DNA of 64,000 nt from Bacteroidia bacterium. GTDB lineage: Bacteria > Bacteroidota > Bacteroidia > B-17B0 > Aurantibacillaceae. Below the pieces are notes generated by a model that saw only the letters and a program-made list of their open reading frames with translations, did no database searches and had not been told where the DNA came from. This document shows positions 1-8,603 of the stretch, piece by piece (the stretch's first letter is position 1; each line of letters begins with the position of its first letter). The position numbers and the translations under genes were made by a program. The DNA is taken from the NCBI GenBank assembly GCA_022841465.1, contig JALHRL010000013.1, forward strand, positions 35,657-99,656, in the 5' to 3' direction.

Positions 1-450
1 GCGCAATTAATACGTGACGAAATTTTAGAACTAAAGAAAAAAGGAACCACCATTATTTTTTCTACTCACAACATGGGAAGTGTAGAAGAATTATGCGACA
101 ACATTGCACTAATTAATAAATCAGAAAAAATATTAGACGGATCTGTTAAAGACATTAAAAAAACATACCGCAGTAATACTTATAAAGTAGGGTTTAAAGG
201 AAATGTTTTGGGATTTACCAATGCCTTATGGACAGGCGCAGAAATATTAGCCAAAGAAACAGATGACGATGTAAATGTTTTTACGGTTAAGCTTTTAAAC
301 AACTTAAAATCTAACGATATGTTGCAAGCTGTTTTACCAACCTGCGAAATAGTAAGTTTTAATGAATTAGTGCCAAGCATGAATGATATATTTATAATGA
401 AGGTTGGAAAAGATACAGTAGAAACAATTAAAGGATCTGATACCGAATAA
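1..450 (+). CDS. ABC transporter ATP-binding protein, C-terminal part (cut by window edge)
   Basis: The frame is open from base 1, so the gene starts outside the window; the ATG at 73 is an internal Met. The visible 149 residues begin after Walker B. The H-loop is seen as STHNM near fragment residue 21, followed by VEELCD, the usual continuation in NatA-type exporters. The remainder matches the C-terminal extension (DUF4162-like) common in this family. The permease gene follows after 10 bases, so the two very likely form one ABC-2 type exporter in the inner membrane. The substrate cannot be read from the sequence; NatA/NatB relatives export Na+, drugs or peptides. Confidence 0.9.
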   Translation, partial: AQLIRDEILELKKKGTTIIFSTHNMGSVEELCDNIALINKSEKILDGSVKDIKKTYRSNTYKVGFKGNVLGFTNALWTGAEILAKETDDDVNVFTVKLLNNLKSNDMLQAVLPTCEIVSFNELVPSMNDIFIMKVGKDTVETIKGSDTE

Positions 451-460
451 ACCATTTACC

Positions 461-1792
461 ATGAACAAATTATTACTGATAATAGGTCGCGAAATAAAAA
501 GTAAAATCACCAATAAAACTTTTATTATCATGACTATTTTGGCACCCATTTTAATAACAGGCTTTATGGCCTTTATTGTAAAAATGTCGCAAGCCGAAAG
601 AACAGAACAAAAAGTTTTAGTAATAGATGAAACACATTTATTTGAAGGGAAATTAGTTGGCAACGATTTTGTTTCTATTACCTATAGCAACGAGAGGTAC
701 GAAAAAATGCTTGATAAATTTAGCGAAGAAGGTTACACTTGTTTACTTTGGGTAACACCCACTTTTTTAGAAGGCGGTGACGGCTCGGTGAAAATATTTT
801 TTAAAAAATCGCCGGGTTTTGCTTTTCAAACCTATGTACGCGGGCAAATGGAAAAAATTATTTACGAACAAAAACTAAAAGCAAATAACATAGACCCCAC
901 CGTTATAACCAATGCACGACAAAAAGTTAAACTGGTTTTAGAAAAAATAGACGATAAAGGAAGATCGAAAGAACAATCAAGCTTTGAGTTATTTGGTTTT
1001 TTTAGCGGAGCCTTTATGATGATTTTTATTTTGATGTATGGAATGATGGTGTTTAGAAGTGTAATGGAAGAAAAAACAAATCGTATTGTAGAAGTAATTA
1101 TTTCTTCGGTAAAACCATTTCAGTTAATGATGGGTAAAATTATTGGAGTAGCCATTTTAGGCACCATGCAATTTATTGTAATGGGCTTAACAACACTTTT
1201 ACTCACCACCTTGCTTTCCGGTATATTTTTAAAAGATATTAAAACCGAAATGAAAAAATTTGACGAACAGCAAGAATTAGTGAAAAAACAAGGTATTACG
1301 GTAGATTTTGCAGCGCTTGAAAAGTTTGATGGGAAACTAGAAATGTTTGATGTGCTTAAAAAAATTGAAGGGATAGATTTTACAGAAGTGTTTATTTGTT
1401 TTTTGCTTTATTTTATTGGCGGATATTTATTTTACAGCTCTTTATTAGCTGCCATTGGCAGTTTTGTTGATTCTGAAACCGATTCACAACAATTTATGAT
1501 GCCCGTAATGTTGCCTTTAATGGCCGGTTATTTTATTTCAACTAAAACTATACTTGACCCCGACTCTACCCTTGTATTCTGGGGCTCAATGATTCCGTTT
1601 ACTTCACCAATAGTAATGATGTCGAGAATAACCAGTGGTGTTCCTTTATGGGAAATTTTACTTTCAATAACTATTTTATACATTTCTTTTGTAGGAATGG
1701 TATGGATTTCTGGTAAAATTTACAGAACCGGAATTTTAATGTACGGTAAAAAAACTACCTGGCGCGAAGTATTTAAATGGCTGAGATACTAG
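461..1792 (+). CDS. ABC-2 type permease (NatB-like)
   Basis: A 443-residue integral membrane protein. It has an N-terminal membrane segment (about 20-42), a long soluble loop (about 45-175), and then a cluster of hydrophobic segments (about 180-198, 226-256, 306-336, 345-360, 368-385 and 398-420). This is the ABC2_membrane_3 layout. A charged, coiled-coil-like stretch (about 257-300) lies between membrane segments. The start is the ATG 10 bases after the ATPase stop. The protein is inferred to be the membrane half of the exporter whose ATPase precedes it; the transported compound is unknown. Confidence 0.88.
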   Translation: MNKLLLIIGREIKSKITNKTFIIMTILAPILITGFMAFIVKMSQAERTEQKVLVIDETHLFEGKLVGNDFVSITYSNERYEKMLDKFSEEGYTCLLWVTPTFLEGGDGSVKIFFKKSPGFAFQTYVRGQMEKIIYEQKLKANNIDPTVITNARQKVKLVLEKIDDKGRSKEQSSFELFGFFSGAFMMIFILMYGMMVFRSVMEEKTNRIVEVIISSVKPFQLMMGKIIGVAILGTMQFIVMGLTTLLLTTLLSGIFLKDIKTEMKKFDEQQELVKKQGITVDFAALEKFDGKLEMFDVLKKIEGIDFTEVFICFLLYFIGGYLFYSSLLAAIGSFVDSETDSQQFMMPVMLPLMAGYFISTKTILDPDSTLVFWGSMIPFTSPIVMMSRITSGVPLWEILLSITILYISFVGMVWISGKIYRTGILMYGKKTTWREVFKWLRY

Positions 1793-1888
1793 CGATGAGT
1801 GTTTAATTTTGAGTGTTGAGTTATGGATTAATTGAACAGTACTTTTATTTACATTCATAAATCTTTACTCATAAATCATAATTCATTA
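1793..1888. repeat. Imperfect inverted intergenic repeat between convergent genes
   Basis: These 96 bases separate two convergent genes. The left half reads GAGTGTTTAATTTTGAGTG with related TTGAGTTATGG, and the right half contains AAATCATAATTCATTAC, an imperfect inverse of that pattern. Similar GAATGTTGAATTTT words occur between accB and accC at 17541-17560. No T-tract hairpin is evident. It may be a small dispersed intergenic repeat or a weak two-way terminator. Confidence 0.3.
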
Positions 1889-3310
1889 CTACTTCCCTCT
1901 TCCCTGAATAACCGTAAGCACGGTATGAATTAAAATTTTAAAATCAAGAAGCAGGCTCATGTTTTCTATGTAAAGCAAATCAAACTTTAATCGTTCAATC
2001 ATTTGTTCTACATTTTCTGCATAACCGTATTTTACCTGCCCCCAACTGGTAATCCCCGGCCGTACTTTTTGTAAATGTTTGTAATGCGGAGCCTTTTCTA
2101 CAATTTGTTTTATAAAAAAAGCCCGCTCAGGTCTTGGGCCCACAATACTCATTTCACCAATTAACACATTAAAAAACTGAGGTATTTCATCTAACCTTAC
2201 CTTTCTTAAAAACTTCCCTATTTTTGTTACGCGAGGGTCGTGCTCACTTGAAAGCTGCGGACCGGCCTTTTCCGCATCGGCGTACATGGTTCTGAACTTA
2301 ATAATATTAAAAGCTTTGCCGTGTAAACCCATTCTTTCTTGCGTAAAAAAAGCGGGACCTTTAGATGTTGCTTTCACCGCAATTATTAAAATAATGTATA
2401 ACCAACTAAAACAAATTAAAACCAGAATAGAAACAAACACATCAATAAAGCGCTTCACTGCAATTTGCCAATTAGGAATAATAGAGTGCTTAATTTCTAT
2501 TAATGCAGTCCCCAAAATACTCGTCATTTTTACGTGGCCGCTTAAAATATCATACATATCCGGAATAACTTTAATAATTACACCATAATCGGCCAAATCG
2601 TTAACCATTTGTTTTAGGTTTTCGTGTTCATGGCTTTCTAAGGCAATAATTACTTCTACTACTTTATTGTTTTTTATAATGTTTGCTATTTCCACATATT
2701 CACCCAAATTGGGTAATTTTTCCTTTAAAATTTCAGAATACCCGTTCTTGCCTTCTATATGTACAAACCCAATAATGTTATTACCTGAGCCTTGTTTTAA
2801 AGAATTTATTTCGTTAAAAATTTTAAGTGCATTTTCATTACTTCCAATAATAATGGTCTCAAAACCAAATTTTTTTGCATGTATTTTATGGTTGGTATAA
2901 CTAGATAAACAAAAACGAACAAATGCAGTAAAGAAAAAATGAAAAACAAATAAAGTACCGTATAGTTTGTAATAGTATTTATAACTTACAACTTCATCAT
3001 CTAACAATAAAACAAAAAACAAAACAGTAACACCTATTAAAGAAACGGCCAAGGTTTGTACAAACTCATTTATTCTTGAGCGCCTTAATACATTATTATA
3101 AGTACCCATTAAATAATAGGTTAAAACCCAAACCGAAGGAATTAATAAAATAGAAACGTAAAATTTATCATCAATAATATTTAATTGTGCAGTATCTATT
3201 TTAAGCGAATCAATGTTTAATTTACGGTAATAGTAAAAACACAACCAAGCAATAGCAGCTGCTAAAAAATCAAATAAAATGTATAAAAATGTGCGTAGTG
3301 CTTTGTTCAT
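1889..3310 (-). CDS. Undecaprenyl-phosphate sugar phosphotransferase (WcaJ-like)
   Basis: A 473-residue polyprenyl glycosylphosphotransferase that would load the first sugar-phosphate onto undecaprenyl phosphate for exopolysaccharide or capsule synthesis. Four N-terminal membrane segments (within 1-140) are followed by a Rossmann-like CoA-binding region (about 150-260, with IIIGSNENAL), another membrane segment (about 288-312) and the catalytic bacterial sugar transferase domain. The latter shows KFRTMYADAE, RLDEIPQ with the catalytic Asp-Glu, and GPRPE. Its ATG overlaps the TAA of the preceding lipoprotein gene by one base (TAATG), which suggests translational coupling. Glucose is the usual sugar in the family, but galactose cannot be excluded. 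Confidence 0.9.
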   Translation of the reverse strand: MNKALRTFLYILFDFLAAAIAWLCFYYYRKLNIDSLKIDTAQLNIIDDKFYVSILLIPSVWVLTYYLMGTYNNVLRRSRINEFVQTLAVSLIGVTVLFFVLLLDDEVVSYKYYYKLYGTLFVFHFFFTAFVRFCLSSYTNHKIHAKKFGFETIIIGSNENALKIFNEINSLKQGSGNNIIGFVHIEGKNGYSEILKEKLPNLGEYVEIANIIKNNKVVEVIIALESHEHENLKQMVNDLADYGVIIKVIPDMYDILSGHVKMTSILGTALIEIKHSIIPNWQIAVKRFIDVFVSILVLICFSWLYIILIIAVKATSKGPAFFTQERMGLHGKAFNIIKFRTMYADAEKAGPQLSSEHDPRVTKIGKFLRKVRLDEIPQFFNVLIGEMSIVGPRPERAFFIKQIVEKAPHYKHLQKVRPGITSWGQVKYGYAENVEQMIERLKFDLLYIENMSLLLDFKILIHTVLTVIQGRGK

Positions 3311-4170
3311 TATAAAGAAACCAACTTAATATTATCTAAAAAAACAAATTGATTTGGAATATCTGTGTTTCTATCAATTCTGAAAATGATTTTCTTCATA
3401 GATGTTGTATTATCTATGTTAATAGCGTTTGCTAATTGAATGTATATTTTATTCCAGTTTTCTTTTTTGGTAACCGTTATGGCTTCAGAGGTAAAACCAT
3501 TACTATACACACCAACAATAAAATCGGTATTACATTTGTAATCTACTTCTAAATACACGTTGCCATTACTTAAGGGTAAACTGTAGGTTGCAGCACTTTC
3601 TAACTGAGCTCTAAAAGCATTTCCGCTTAATCCAAATTCAATTGATTTGCTTCCTTCAAAAACATGCTCATTGTTGGTATGCACTTTATAGGTTGTGTCA
3701 GAAATAGATGATTTAATTAAACTAAACCCGGGTAATTCAAAATTTTCTATCCAATGAAAAACAACAGAAGATTTGTATTTAAAACTAAAATTCCGAATAA
3801 TATTATCACCCGAGTTTGCAAGGGTATCTAGTTTTAATGGCTCATAAAAAATCCAGGTATTTCTGGTTGTTCCAATACCATTATTCATTATTCCCGGAAA
3901 AATATCAATTTTGGCCTTTCCATTTTCTATCATTATTGGCATTTTAGAACCTACCGGATAAGCACCTCTAAAAAAACCATTGGTGTATAACCATAAATCG
4001 GTTATTTTATGACTTCCGTAACCTTGATTGGGCTCAGTAAGAATTTTCACTTCTTTACACGTTATAAAAAAGGCTTCGTTAGCAGGCTTGTATTGCTTTT
4101 TACATGAAAAGAAAAAACTTAAGCTAAAAAAAAGAATGATTTTGTATAGTAACGAAACTTTAAAATTCAC
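3310..4170 (-). CDS. Lipoprotein of unknown function in polysaccharide gene trio
   Basis: A 286-residue protein with a clear lipoprotein signal: hydrophobic FFSLSFFFSC followed by KK, putting the lipid-bearing Cys at residue 23. No catalytic motif is recognised. The body is rich in aromatic and beta-forming residues, and the final third (about 165-286) looks like a carbohydrate-binding jelly roll, which is inference only. Translation appears to start at GTG 4170. The gene lies 19 bases after the Gfo/Idh gene and shares one base with the sugar transferase start. Context suggests a periplasm- or outer-membrane-anchored accessory to polysaccharide production. Confidence 0.75.
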   Translation of the reverse strand: MNFKVSLLYKIILFFSLSFFFSCKKQYKPANEAFFITCKEVKILTEPNQGYGSHKITDLWLYTNGFFRGAYPVGSKMPIMIENGKAKIDIFPGIMNNGIGTTRNTWIFYEPLKLDTLANSGDNIIRNFSFKYKSSVVFHWIENFELPGFSLIKSSISDTTYKVHTNNEHVFEGSKSIEFGLSGNAFRAQLESAATYSLPLSNGNVYLEVDYKCNTDFIVGVYSNGFTSEAITVTKKENWNKIYIQLANAINIDNTTSMKKIIFRIDRNTDIPNQFVFLDNIKLVSL

Positions 4171-4189
4171 AACAACAAAATTAATTCAA

Positions 4190-5155
4190 CTAACTTTTAA
4201 TATTATTTTCAATTTCTTCGGCAATTTCAAGTGCCTTAATAGCATCAATAGCCGAAATGATTGTCTTTTTATCGCTATTAATACTGTTGTAAAACGAAAG
4301 AAGTTCTTCCTTTATTGCGTTTGTTGGTAATATTATGGGGTGCTCAAAAATAATTTCCTTTTTTGGAGTGTATTTACCGGTATCTATAACTAAGTTTTTT
4401 GAATTTAAGGTTGCATTTTGAATTTTAACAGCCTCGGTTACTTTATCAAGTAAGTTAATAGACACAAAACTATCTTGATTAAACACCCTGAATTTTCTAG
4501 TATTTTTAAATGCCATGCGGTTGGCGGTTAAATTAGCAACGCAACCATTTTCAAACTCAATTCGACAATTTACAATATCGGGTGAGTGGCTCACTAACTT
4601 AGAACCAACGGCATTTACTTTTTTAATGTTATACGGAACAATACTTAACAACAAATCTATATCGTGTAACATTAAATCCAATACCACCGAAACATCTGTT
4701 CCTCTGGGGTTGTATTGAGCTAAACGATGAACCTCTATAAATCGCGGATTATTAAAATAAGGCATTGCTGCCGTAAAGGCCGGATTAAATCGCTCTACAT
4801 GCCCAACCTGCAAGCACACACTGGCTTCGTTCACCAGGTTTTGCAATAACTTTGCTTCTTTTAAAGTTGCTGTTAATGGTTTTTCAATAAAAACATGTTT
4901 GCCTGCTATAATTGCTTGCCTGGCAATATCAAAATGAGTGTTGCTTGGTGTAACAATATCAATTGCATCACTGCTTTCAATTGCTTCATATAACGAACTG
5001 AACGACTTAACGTTATAATGTTCAGCTAACTGTTTACTTAAATTCTGATCAATATCATAAACACCCACCAAACGCCAATCTGTATTCTCAAACAAAAGCT
5101 TTAAATGGATTTTACCTAAATATCCTAATCCTATGAGGGCAATTTTATTTTGCAT
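4190..5155 (-). CDS. Gfo/Idh/MocA family NAD(P)-dependent oxidoreductase
   Basis: A 321-residue protein with an N-terminal Rossmann fold (GLGYLGKIH at about 9-17) and the EKP signature at residues 91-93, whose Lys is catalytic in this family. H164 and D165 in MLHDID fit the second catalytic site. Members oxidise or isomerise sugars and nucleotide sugars. Being first in a run that ends in a sugar transferase, this one probably makes a modified sugar for surface polysaccharide. A TATCTTTG -7 element lies about 50 bases upstream on the same strand. Confidence 0.88.
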   Translation of the reverse strand: MQNKIALIGLGYLGKIHLKLLFENTDWRLVGVYDIDQNLSKQLAEHYNVKSFSSLYEAIESSDAIDIVTPSNTHFDIARQAIIAGKHVFIEKPLTATLKEAKLLQNLVNEASVCLQVGHVERFNPAFTAAMPYFNNPRFIEVHRLAQYNPRGTDVSVVLDLMLHDIDLLLSIVPYNIKKVNAVGSKLVSHSPDIVNCRIEFENGCVANLTANRMAFKNTRKFRVFNQDSFVSINLLDKVTEAVKIQNATLNSKNLVIDTGKYTPKKEIIFEHPIILPTNAIKEELLSFYNSINSDKKTIISAIDAIKALEIAEEIENNIKS

Positions 5156-5206
5156 TTTATTTTAGCGGGTAAAGCTTTTATAAAAGGTTATATGTTAGTA
5201 AAGTTG

Positions 5207-5214
5207 CAAAGATA
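5207..5214 (-). promoter_or_regulatory. Bacteroidota -7 element for the Gfo/Idh gene
   Basis: Read on the minus strand this is TATCTTTG, a perfect TAnnTTTG. It lies 52 bases before the ATG at 5155. No clear TTTG -33 element is seen at the right distance. It is back to back with the pcm -7 element on the other strand. Confidence 0.5.
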
Positions 5215-5239
5215 TTAAAATTTTAGTGCTTTTTTAACT

Positions 5240-5247
5240 TAGTTTTG
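5240..5247 (+). promoter_or_regulatory. Bacteroidota -7 element for pcm
   Basis: TAGTTTTG matches TAnnTTTG. The expected transcript start (about 5252) lies after the upstream TTG at 5245, so that codon cannot be the start. This favours GTG 5269 for pcm. No convincing -33 element. Confidence 0.5.
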
Positions 5248-5268
5248 TGTCTAGCACCCCCAATTTTA

Positions 5269-5952
5269 GTGTTTTACAAGGTTAGCAAAGAGGATGAGTA
5301 TTTGTTTCAAGGCAAACGTAGGCGTTTGGTTGAACAATTGAAGGCAAAAGGCATAAAGGACGAAAAAGTTCTAAATGCCATTGGAAAAATTCCGCGTCAT
5401 TTATTTTTTGATACCTCTACAGCAAAACCTGCATTACTCGATCATGCCTATAGCGATAAAGCTTTACCAATTGGAGCCGGACAAACCATTTCTCACCCTT
5501 ATACGGTAGCATTTCAAACAGAAAAATTAGAATTATTACCCGGCGAAAAAGTATTAGAAATTGGCACCGGATGCGGTTACCAAACAGCTGTTTTAATTGA
5601 AATGGGAGCTAAAGTTTATTCTATTGAACGTCAGAAATCACTTCACGATAAAACAAAACTTTTTTTACCCTATTTAGGATATAAAACTCTTAAATTGGTG
5701 TATGGCGATGGCTATAAAGGCTTGCCCAGCTTTGCCCCTTTTGATAAAATTATTGTAACCGCAGGCGCACCCTACATACCTAACGACTTGTTAATTCAAT
5801 TAAAAGTGGGTGGAATAATTGTAATACCAATTGGTGAAGGCGAACAGCAAGAAATGAACATTTTAAAGAAAACCAGCGCTACCTCGTTTGAAAAACAAGT
5901 TGTTGGATTGTTTAAATTTGTACCTTTATTACAAAATCGCAGTACCACTTAA
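5269..5952 (+). CDS. pcm: Protein-L-isoaspartate O-methyltransferase
   Basis: The enzyme uses S-adenosylmethionine to methylate isoaspartyl residues in damaged proteins and start their repair. Family motifs are clear: AGQTISHPYTVAFQTE near the active site, and the SAM-binding VLEIGTGCGYQTAVL. Length (about 227 residues) is normal. There is no ATG. TTG 5245 lies inside the -7 promoter element, so GTG 5269 is chosen; it leaves a leader of roughly 17 bases and gives an N-terminus of normal length before KRRRLVEQLKAKGI. The gene is divergent from the Gfo/Idh gene and stands alone. Confidence 0.88.
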   Translation: MFYKVSKEDEYLFQGKRRRLVEQLKAKGIKDEKVLNAIGKIPRHLFFDTSTAKPALLDHAYSDKALPIGAGQTISHPYTVAFQTEKLELLPGEKVLEIGTGCGYQTAVLIEMGAKVYSIERQKSLHDKTKLFLPYLGYKTLKLVYGDGYKGLPSFAPFDKIIVTAGAPYIPNDLLIQLKVGGIIVIPIGEGEQQEMNILKKTSATSFEKQVVGLFKFVPLLQNRSTT

Positions 5953-6041
5953 CAAAGCACTGTTAATTACTTCAATTAAACTTAACAAATCTTTGTAATT
6001 AAGCATATTACCTTAGACACATAATTTAAAAACTAACAATT

Positions 6042-6986
6042 ATGAGAAAATCACTTACATTATTAGCGCTTACATTTAGCATTACTGGTGCTATGGCACA
6101 AGAGCCTGCTAAAGAAGGTTCGGGAGAATTAAAATCTAAAAAAGGAGAAGCAATTTTACCGGAAGCGGGAGATTGGGCTATTGGTATTGATGCAACACCC
6201 TTTTTAAACTATGCAGGAAATTTCTTTGGAAAAACAGCTAACAACAATGCTCCAACCTTTAATTTCTTGCAATCGGCTCAAACCATTACAGGAAAATACT
6301 TCAAAGATGAGAAAACTGCTTACAGAGGTTCATTAAGAATTGGTAAAGGTAGTCAAACCAACAGAAATATGGTTGCTGACAGAACTTTAGCTCCTGGTTC
6401 TCAAACTGTATTCCCTAACCCTGTTGCAATGAAAGAAAATGAATGGAAACATTCATCAACTGACATTGGTTTAGCTGGTGGTTTAGAAATGCGTAAAGGA
6501 AAAACTCGTTTACAAGGTTATTATGGTGGCGAATTAGGGATTTACTTCTCTAGTTCTAAAGATAAGTTTACTTATGGAAATGCATTAACTCCTGCTTCTG
6601 CAGCCATTCCTGTTGATGTTAACGCAGCAGACGCTTTTGCAGGTGCAAACAACTATGATCCAGCTCCTCCAATTCAATTAGGTGGTCCTGGACGTGTAAC
6701 TGAGCGTAAAAATGGTTCTATGCTTTCATTTGGTATCCGTGGATTTATTGGTGCGGAATATTTTGTATTACCAAAAATGAGTATTGGTGGTGAATTTGGT
6801 TGGGGTATTGGTTTAACTACTATGGGTAAATCAGAAACAACTTATGAATCAGTAGGTGGAACAACTCCTGCTCCTGGAACTACTACAATTGAAGGTTCTA
6901 AACAAGGTAGCTTTGCTTTAGATACTGATAACAACAATTCAGTTTGGGGCCCTACAGGTTCATTACGTTTAAACTTCCATTTCTAG
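6042..6986 (+). CDS. Outer-membrane beta-barrel-like protein of unknown function
   Basis: A 314-residue secreted protein with a signal peptide (residues 1-20, cleavage after AMA). The mature part alternates hydrophobic and polar residues, has many Gly and aromatic residues, and ends in SLRLNFHF; a terminal aromatic residue is typical of outer-membrane barrels. Codons here are less AT-biased and more uniform than in neighbouring genes (many GGT, GCT, TTA and CCT), which hints at high expression. A strong terminator follows. No specific family is recognised. Confidence 0.75.
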   Translation: MRKSLTLLALTFSITGAMAQEPAKEGSGELKSKKGEAILPEAGDWAIGIDATPFLNYAGNFFGKTANNNAPTFNFLQSAQTITGKYFKDEKTAYRGSLRIGKGSQTNRNMVADRTLAPGSQTVFPNPVAMKENEWKHSSTDIGLAGGLEMRKGKTRLQGYYGGELGIYFSSSKDKFTYGNALTPASAAIPVDVNAADAFAGANNYDPAPPIQLGGPGRVTERKNGSMLSFGIRGFIGAEYFVLPKMSIGGEFGWGIGLTTMGKSETTYESVGGTTPAPGTTTIEGSKQGSFALDTDNNNSVWGPTGSLRLNFHF

Positions 6987-7008
6987 TCTTATAATTATTT
7001 AAATATTA

Positions 7009-7036
7009 AAGCCGTTCCTATGGAACGGCTTTTTTG
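7009..7036 (+). terminator. Rho-independent terminator
   Basis: GCCGTTCC (7011-7018) pairs with GGAACGGC (7022-7029) over a 3-base loop, followed by a T-tract. It ends the outer-membrane protein transcript. Confidence 0.9.
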
Positions 7037-7168
7037 TTTATAAGATGTTTACAATAGAGAATTAGCATTGTTATAATGCTTAAAAAACCGCTGTTTTTAA
7101 CGTTTATTGTTTAGGTTTCAGGCAACAAATAAGCCAAATTTGTGTTATACAGATAAACAAGTACTCAC

Positions 7169-7318
7169 ATGAAAGCAATAGTAAAAAGATCGGAAAAAAA
7201 GGGAACCACTTACTTGGTTAAACTTAAAATAGATGCTAAAACAACCATTTTAGTTAGAACACCTGAAAGCTTAAAAAGATGGAAGGCAAAATACCCAAAT
7301 GCAATTGAATTAATTTAA
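7169..7318 (+). CDS. Small basic protein, 49 aa, unknown
   Basis: ATG 7169 to TAA 7318 encodes 49 residues beginning MKAIVKRSEKKGTTYLVKLK and ending in NAIELI. It is Lys-rich, with a beta-like first half and an amphipathic SLKRWKAKY stretch. Its stop overlaps the end of the convergent lhgO gene by 4 bases (7315-7318), and codon use resembles the neighbours. It fills an otherwise empty 280-base gap. No homologue is recognised, and coding status rests only on composition and position. Confidence 0.45.
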   Translation: MKAIVKRSEKKGTTYLVKLKIDAKTTILVRTPESLKRWKAKYPNAIELI

Positions 7319-8535
7319 TTTTTTAAATTAAAAAACTCCGTTGCTATTTGTGCAATTTCATTACCATAAGCTAAACTTGCTGTAGCAGCCGGACTAGGAC
7401 TGTTAATCACATGCATTGCGTTTCCGTTTTTCTCAATTTTAAAATCATCTAACATTTCACCATCGGGGCCTAAGGCCATTGCTCTAATACCACATCGTGC
7501 AGGCTCAATATCATCCATTTCTAAAGTGGGAATTAGTTTTTGTAAACGGTGTAAAAAATAAGTTTTACTAAAAGCCCCACGGTATTCATCTAAACCAAAT
7601 TTCCAGTGTTTTGCAAAAAATTTCCAAGTGCCTTTAAACCCAAAAGCTTCGGCTGTATCTTTTAAGCTAAAGGCTGTTTTGGTGTATCCTTCTCTGTCAA
7701 AAACAAAAACGGCATTTGGTCCGCATTCTGTTCCACCTTTTATCATGCGTGTAAAATGTACTCCTAAAAAAGGAAATTTAGGATTTGGTACCGGGTAAAT
7801 TAAATTCTTTACTTTACTTAAGCCTTTTGCTGTTAAATCATAATAATCTCCTCTAAATCCAACAATGGCAGCATCACTCTTTTGTCCTTCTTTTTTAGCC
7901 ATTCTATCGGCTTGTAAACCCGATGTTGTAATTACATAATTTGCAACAAAGGTTCCTTGCTTTGTAATAACTGTTGTTTCTTTTTCACTTTTTATAAAAT
8001 CAATAACTTCTTGCGATGTTAATACTTTGCTTCCGTTATTTTTTGCTTCTATAAGTTCAGCATATTTTCTGGCTACATCTCCATAATCTATAATACCTGT
8101 GCAACCCACCCAAATTCCCGAAATTCCCTCGCAATAGGGTTCTATTTCTTTAATTTTTTTTGAATCTATAATTTCAATGTTTTCTACTCCATTTGCAATT
8201 CCATTATTGTAAACTTTTTGCATGTGAGCCAACTCACTTTTATCGGTAGCAACAATAATTTTTCCGCAAATATCGTGTTGTATTTTATAATCCTTTGCAA
8301 ACTGCACCAACTCTCTTCTTCCGGCAACACAATTTATGGCTTTGTAAGAGCCCGGCTTGTAATAAATACCGCTATGAATAACGCCGCTGTTATGTGATGT
8401 TTGATGTGCCGCTACTTCCTTTTCCTTTTCAAGTACCAGAATTTTTTTATTGGGATGCATGGTAGTTAATTTATAGGCAGTTGCTAATCCTACAATTCCA
8501 CCACCTACAATTATTACATCAAATTTTTCGTTCAT
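7315..8535 (-). CDS. lhgO: L-2-hydroxyglutarate oxidase
   Basis: A 406-residue FAD-dependent oxidoreductase of the DAO fold. The N-terminal dinucleotide-binding motif is VGGGIVGLATA (about 10-20). The conserved HNSGVIHSGIYY block that follows is characteristic of LhgO/YgaF, as is GIRAMALGPDGEMLDDF near the C-terminus. It would oxidise L-2-hydroxyglutarate to 2-oxoglutarate and pass electrons to the respiratory chain, so it serves metabolite repair. It starts at ATG 8535, divergent from the FAH-family gene, and its end touches the small ORF. Confidence 0.93.
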   Translation of the reverse strand: MNEKFDVIIVGGGIVGLATAYKLTTMHPNKKILVLEKEKEVAAHQTSHNSGVIHSGIYYKPGSYKAINCVAGRRELVQFAKDYKIQHDICGKIIVATDKSELAHMQKVYNNGIANGVENIEIIDSKKIKEIEPYCEGISGIWVGCTGIIDYGDVARKYAELIEAKNNGSKVLTSQEVIDFIKSEKETTVITKQGTFVANYVITTSGLQADRMAKKEGQKSDAAIVGFRGDYYDLTAKGLSKVKNLIYPVPNPKFPFLGVHFTRMIKGGTECGPNAVFVFDREGYTKTAFSLKDTAEAFGFKGTWKFFAKHWKFGLDEYRGAFSKTYFLHRLQKLIPTLEMDDIEPARCGIRAMALGPDGEMLDDFKIEKNGNAMHVINSPSPAATASLAYGNEIAQIATEFFNLKN

Positions 8536-8557
8536 AAATGTTAATGGAATTAAATGC

Positions 8558-8565
8558 TAAATTTG
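8558..8565 (+). promoter_or_regulatory. Bacteroidota -7 element for the FAH-family gene
   Basis: TAAATTTG matches TAnnTTTG exactly, 38 bases before ATG 8604 and within the divergent intergenic region. No -33 element is clear. Confidence 0.4.
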
Positions 8566-8603
8566 CGTAAATGTACTACATAAACCTTTAATGATAAAAT
8601 AAG

